This document shows, piece after piece, positions 23,710-25,881 of a stretch of 25,881 bases of DNA. The position numbers and the translations under genes are program-made. The stretch's first letter is position 1, and every line of letters begins with the position of its first letter. The notes below the pieces were generated by a model. That model saw nothing but the letters and a program-made list of their open reading frames with translations, did no database searches and was not told where the DNA came from. Origin of the DNA: Stenotrophomonas sp. UBA2302 (GTDB lineage: Bacteria > Pseudomonadota > Gammaproteobacteria > Xanthomonadales > Xanthomonadaceae); NCBI GenBank assembly GCA_002345545.1, contig DDVW01000045.1, forward strand, positions 1 to 25,881. Reading direction: 5' to 3'.

Positions 23710-25499
23710 ATGCACGGTGGTGGTCTCGAACTGGCGTTGGTCCTGCTGCTGGCCGCGGTGGTCGCGGTACCGGTATTCAAGCGTTTCGGCTTCGGCGCGG
23801 TGCTTGGCTATCTGGTGGCCGGGGTGGTGCTGGGCCCGCATGTGCTGGGCTTCGTGCAGGACAGCGAGCGGATCCTCGTTGCAGCGGAAACCGGCGTGGT
23901 GATGATGCTGTTCGTGATCGGGCTGGAGCTGTCGCCGGCCCGCCTGATGCGGATGCGGAAGGGCGTGTTCTTCGGTGGCAGCGTGCAGGTGCTGCTCAGC
24001 GCCGGGGTGCTGGGCGGACTGCTGCTGGCGCTGGATTTCCACTGGAAGAGCGCGCTGGTGATCGGTACCGCGCTGGCGCTGTCCTCCACCGCCGCCGGCC
24101 TGCAGCTGCTGTCCGAGCACAAGGCGCTCAACAGCGACTACGGCCGCTTCGGCTTCGCCATCCTGCTGTTCCAGGATCTGGTCGCGATTCCACTGCTGGC
24201 GGCGATCCCGTTGCTGGGCGGGGTCAGGAACCAGACGCTGAACTGGCTGGACGTGGTCGCCGCGCTGGGCGTGCTGGCGCTGGTGATGCTGCTCGGCCGC
24301 CCGTTGCTGCGGCGCCTGTTCGTGGTCGTCGCGCGCACCCGCATGCCGGAAGTGTTCACCGCCAGCGCGTTGCTGGTGGTGCTGGGCACGGCCTGGTTGA
24401 TGGCCGAGGTCGGGCTCAGCGCCAGTCTGGGCGCGTTCATCGCCGGCGTGCTGCTGGCCGACTCGGAATTCCGCCATGAGATCGAATCACAGATCGAGCC
24501 GTTCAAAGGATTGTTGCTGGGCCTGTTCTTCATCGCCGTGGGCATGGGCATCAACCTGCACCAGATCGCCGCGCAGCCGGAGCGGGTGGCGCTGGGCGTG
24601 GCGGTGCTGCTGCTGGTGAAATTCCCGCTGCTGGTCGCGCTGCCCGCCTGCCATGGCGCAGTGCGCTGCTGCTGGGCAGCGTGTTGTGGCTGGGCGGCGA
24701 ATTCGCCTTCGTGGTGTTCAACGAGGCCGAACGCGCGCAGCTGCTGGAACGCAGCGACCACGACCTGCTGGTGGCGGTGGTCGGCCTGTCGATGGCGATC
24801 ACGCCACTGTTGCTGATGCTGCTGCACCGGCTGCTGCGCCCTGGCCCGGCCGCGGCGGCCGCCGGGCATGCACCGGACCCGGCACTGGACGCGGCCGGCG
24901 CGCAACGGCCGCAGGTGCTGATCGCCGGCATGGGCCGCTTCGGCCAGATCGTCGCGCGCCTGCTGACCGCCCAGCACATCCCGTTCGTGGCGCTGGAGCC
25001 GGACCCGGATACGGTGGAGGACCTGTGGCGCTTCGGCAACCAGCTCTACTACGGCGATCCGTCACGTCCGGAAATGCTGCGCGCGGCCGGCGGCGAGCAT
25101 ATCCGCGTGTTCGTGATGGCGATGGGCGATCCGGACAGCAACCTGCGCGCGGTGCGGCTGGTGCGGCACCTGTACCCTGCCGCGCGGGTGCTGTCGCGCG
25201 CGCGCAACCGCCAGCATGCGTGGAAGCTGATGGACCTGTCGAGCGAACCGTTCCGCGAGGTGCTCGGCTCCAGCCTGGAAGTCGGCGAGCGCGTGCTGAC
25301 CGCACTGGGCATCCCCGGCCACGTGGCGCGCGCGCATGTGCAGCGGTTCCGCGAACACGACGACAACCTGCTCAGGACGCAGCATCTTCTCTACGACGAC
25401 GAGGCGGCGGTGATCCAGAGTTCGCGCGCGGCGCGTGACGAGCTGATGCAGCTGTTCCAGGCCGATGCCGACAAGGGGCGGGAACAGACCCCGGACTGA
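23710..25499 (+). pseudogene. Kef-type K+/H+ antiporter (CPA2), frameshifted as given
   Basis: The first frame (from ATG 23710, CAGGAG 8 bases upstream) encodes the membrane antiporter domain: GYLVAGVVLGPHVLG, FVIGLELSPARL, LALSSTAAGLQLLSEH, ILLFQDLVAIPLLAAIPLLG. Homology stops after LLLVKFPLLVAL at about 24642. The next frame then continues with RLPWRSALLLGSVLWLGGEFAF, a cytoplasmic TrkA-N domain (VLIAGMGRFGQIVARLL), and a tail like KefC (LGIPGHVARAHVQRFREHDDNLL) to the stop at 25497-25499. One missing base near 24642 explains this; restored, the protein would be about 596 residues, near KefC (620). Kef systems are glutathione-gated potassium efflux pumps. It may be a true mutation or an assembly error. 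No ancillary KefF gene is beside it. Confidence 0.85.
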
Positions 25500-25512
25500 G
25501 CGCGCGCGACGC

Positions 25513-25881
25513 TCAGCCGCGGTCGCGCAGGAAGCGCGCCATCGACGACACCCCCGGCAGCGCCGGCTCGAACTCGCCGGCGATGTCGATGAAGCCGCGC
25601 ATGATGGCGATATCGCGCGGGCTGCGGTTCAGCGCATCGCGCATGTCCGGATCGGCACCGGCACGCAGCAGTCGCTGCACCAGCAACGGCAGGCCGTGCA
25701 GCGCGGCCAGATGCAACGGGCCGAAGCCGCGTGGGTCACGCACATCCAGCGCCACATCCTCGTCCAGCAGGCGCTCCAGCCCGGCCAGCACCACCTGCTC
25801 GTCGCAGGCGGTGCCCGGTTCGGCGCGCGCGCCCAGCAGCAGCAGCAGCGGCGTGACCGTCCCGGCCGAGGCCTGGTCCGG
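25513..25881 (-). CDS. Ankyrin-repeat protein, C-terminal part (5' end outside window)
   Basis: The frame is open to the window edge, so the start is not seen; the visible 122 residues are the C-terminal part. Ankyrin repeats are clear: a partial one (TPLLLLLGARAEP), then DVRDPRGFGPLHLAALHGLPLLVQRLLRAGADP, then DMRDALNRSPRDIAIMRGFIDIAG. The end (SMARFLRDRG) is charged. These repeats bind proteins; the partner is unknown. It is convergent with the Kef-type gene, 13 bases apart, with no clear terminator between. Confidence 0.85.
   Translation of the reverse strand, partial: PDQASAGTVTPLLLLLGARAEPGTACDEQVVLAGLERLLDEDVALDVRDPRGFGPLHLAALHGLPLLVQRLLRAGADPDMRDALNRSPRDIAIMRGFIDIAGEFEPALPGVSSMARFLRDRG

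Overview
The window is chromosomal DNA from a high-GC gammaproteobacterium. The gene content and protein sequences most resemble the Xanthomonadaceae, probably Stenotrophomonas or a close relative; this is inference from protein resemblance, not from a marker gene. Genes are densely packed, codons end mostly in G or C, and I see no rRNA, tRNA, CRISPR array, phage module or intact insertion sequence.

Layout. Positions 1-282 hold the end of a TonB-like energy transducer, closed by a bidirectional terminator (307-336). A minus-strand cassette runs from a strong promoter at about 4961 down to 382. In transcription order it encodes a 47-residue peptide, a membrane protein, a small XRE repressor, a membrane-anchored serine peptidase-like hydrolase, and the ATPase and permease of a NatAB-type ABC exporter. 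The promoter is framed by two near-identical 20-bp palindromes that look like operators for the XRE protein. Then come a ferredoxin-NADP reductase (minus), the YadG/YadH ABC-2 exporter pair (plus, ended by a clear terminator), panE for pantothenate synthesis, an unknown lipoprotein, tatD (minus) and the helicase gene hrpB (plus).

The 3' end of hrpB lies in about three tandem copies of a 118-119 bp repeat. Every copy re-encodes the HrpB C-terminal tail and its stop codon, and the copies differ mostly at synonymous positions. After the repeats come a small membrane-associated protein, a periplasmic-sensor diguanylate cyclase, rluE (minus), an exported SAM-methyltransferase-like protein (minus), an aldo/keto reductase (plus), an alpha/beta hydrolase (minus), a 899-residue PatZ/Pka-type acyl-CoA synthetase/GNAT acetyltransferase (minus) and the magnesium transporter gene mgtE (minus). 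The window closes with a Kef-type potassium/proton antiporter gene (plus), broken by a one-base frameshift as given, and the 3' part of an ankyrin-repeat gene (minus, running off the end).

Most of this is ordinary housekeeping and envelope or ion-homeostasis content. The parts that stand out are the autoregulated-looking cassette at 382-4974 and the tail-repeating hrpB terminus at 12904-13290.
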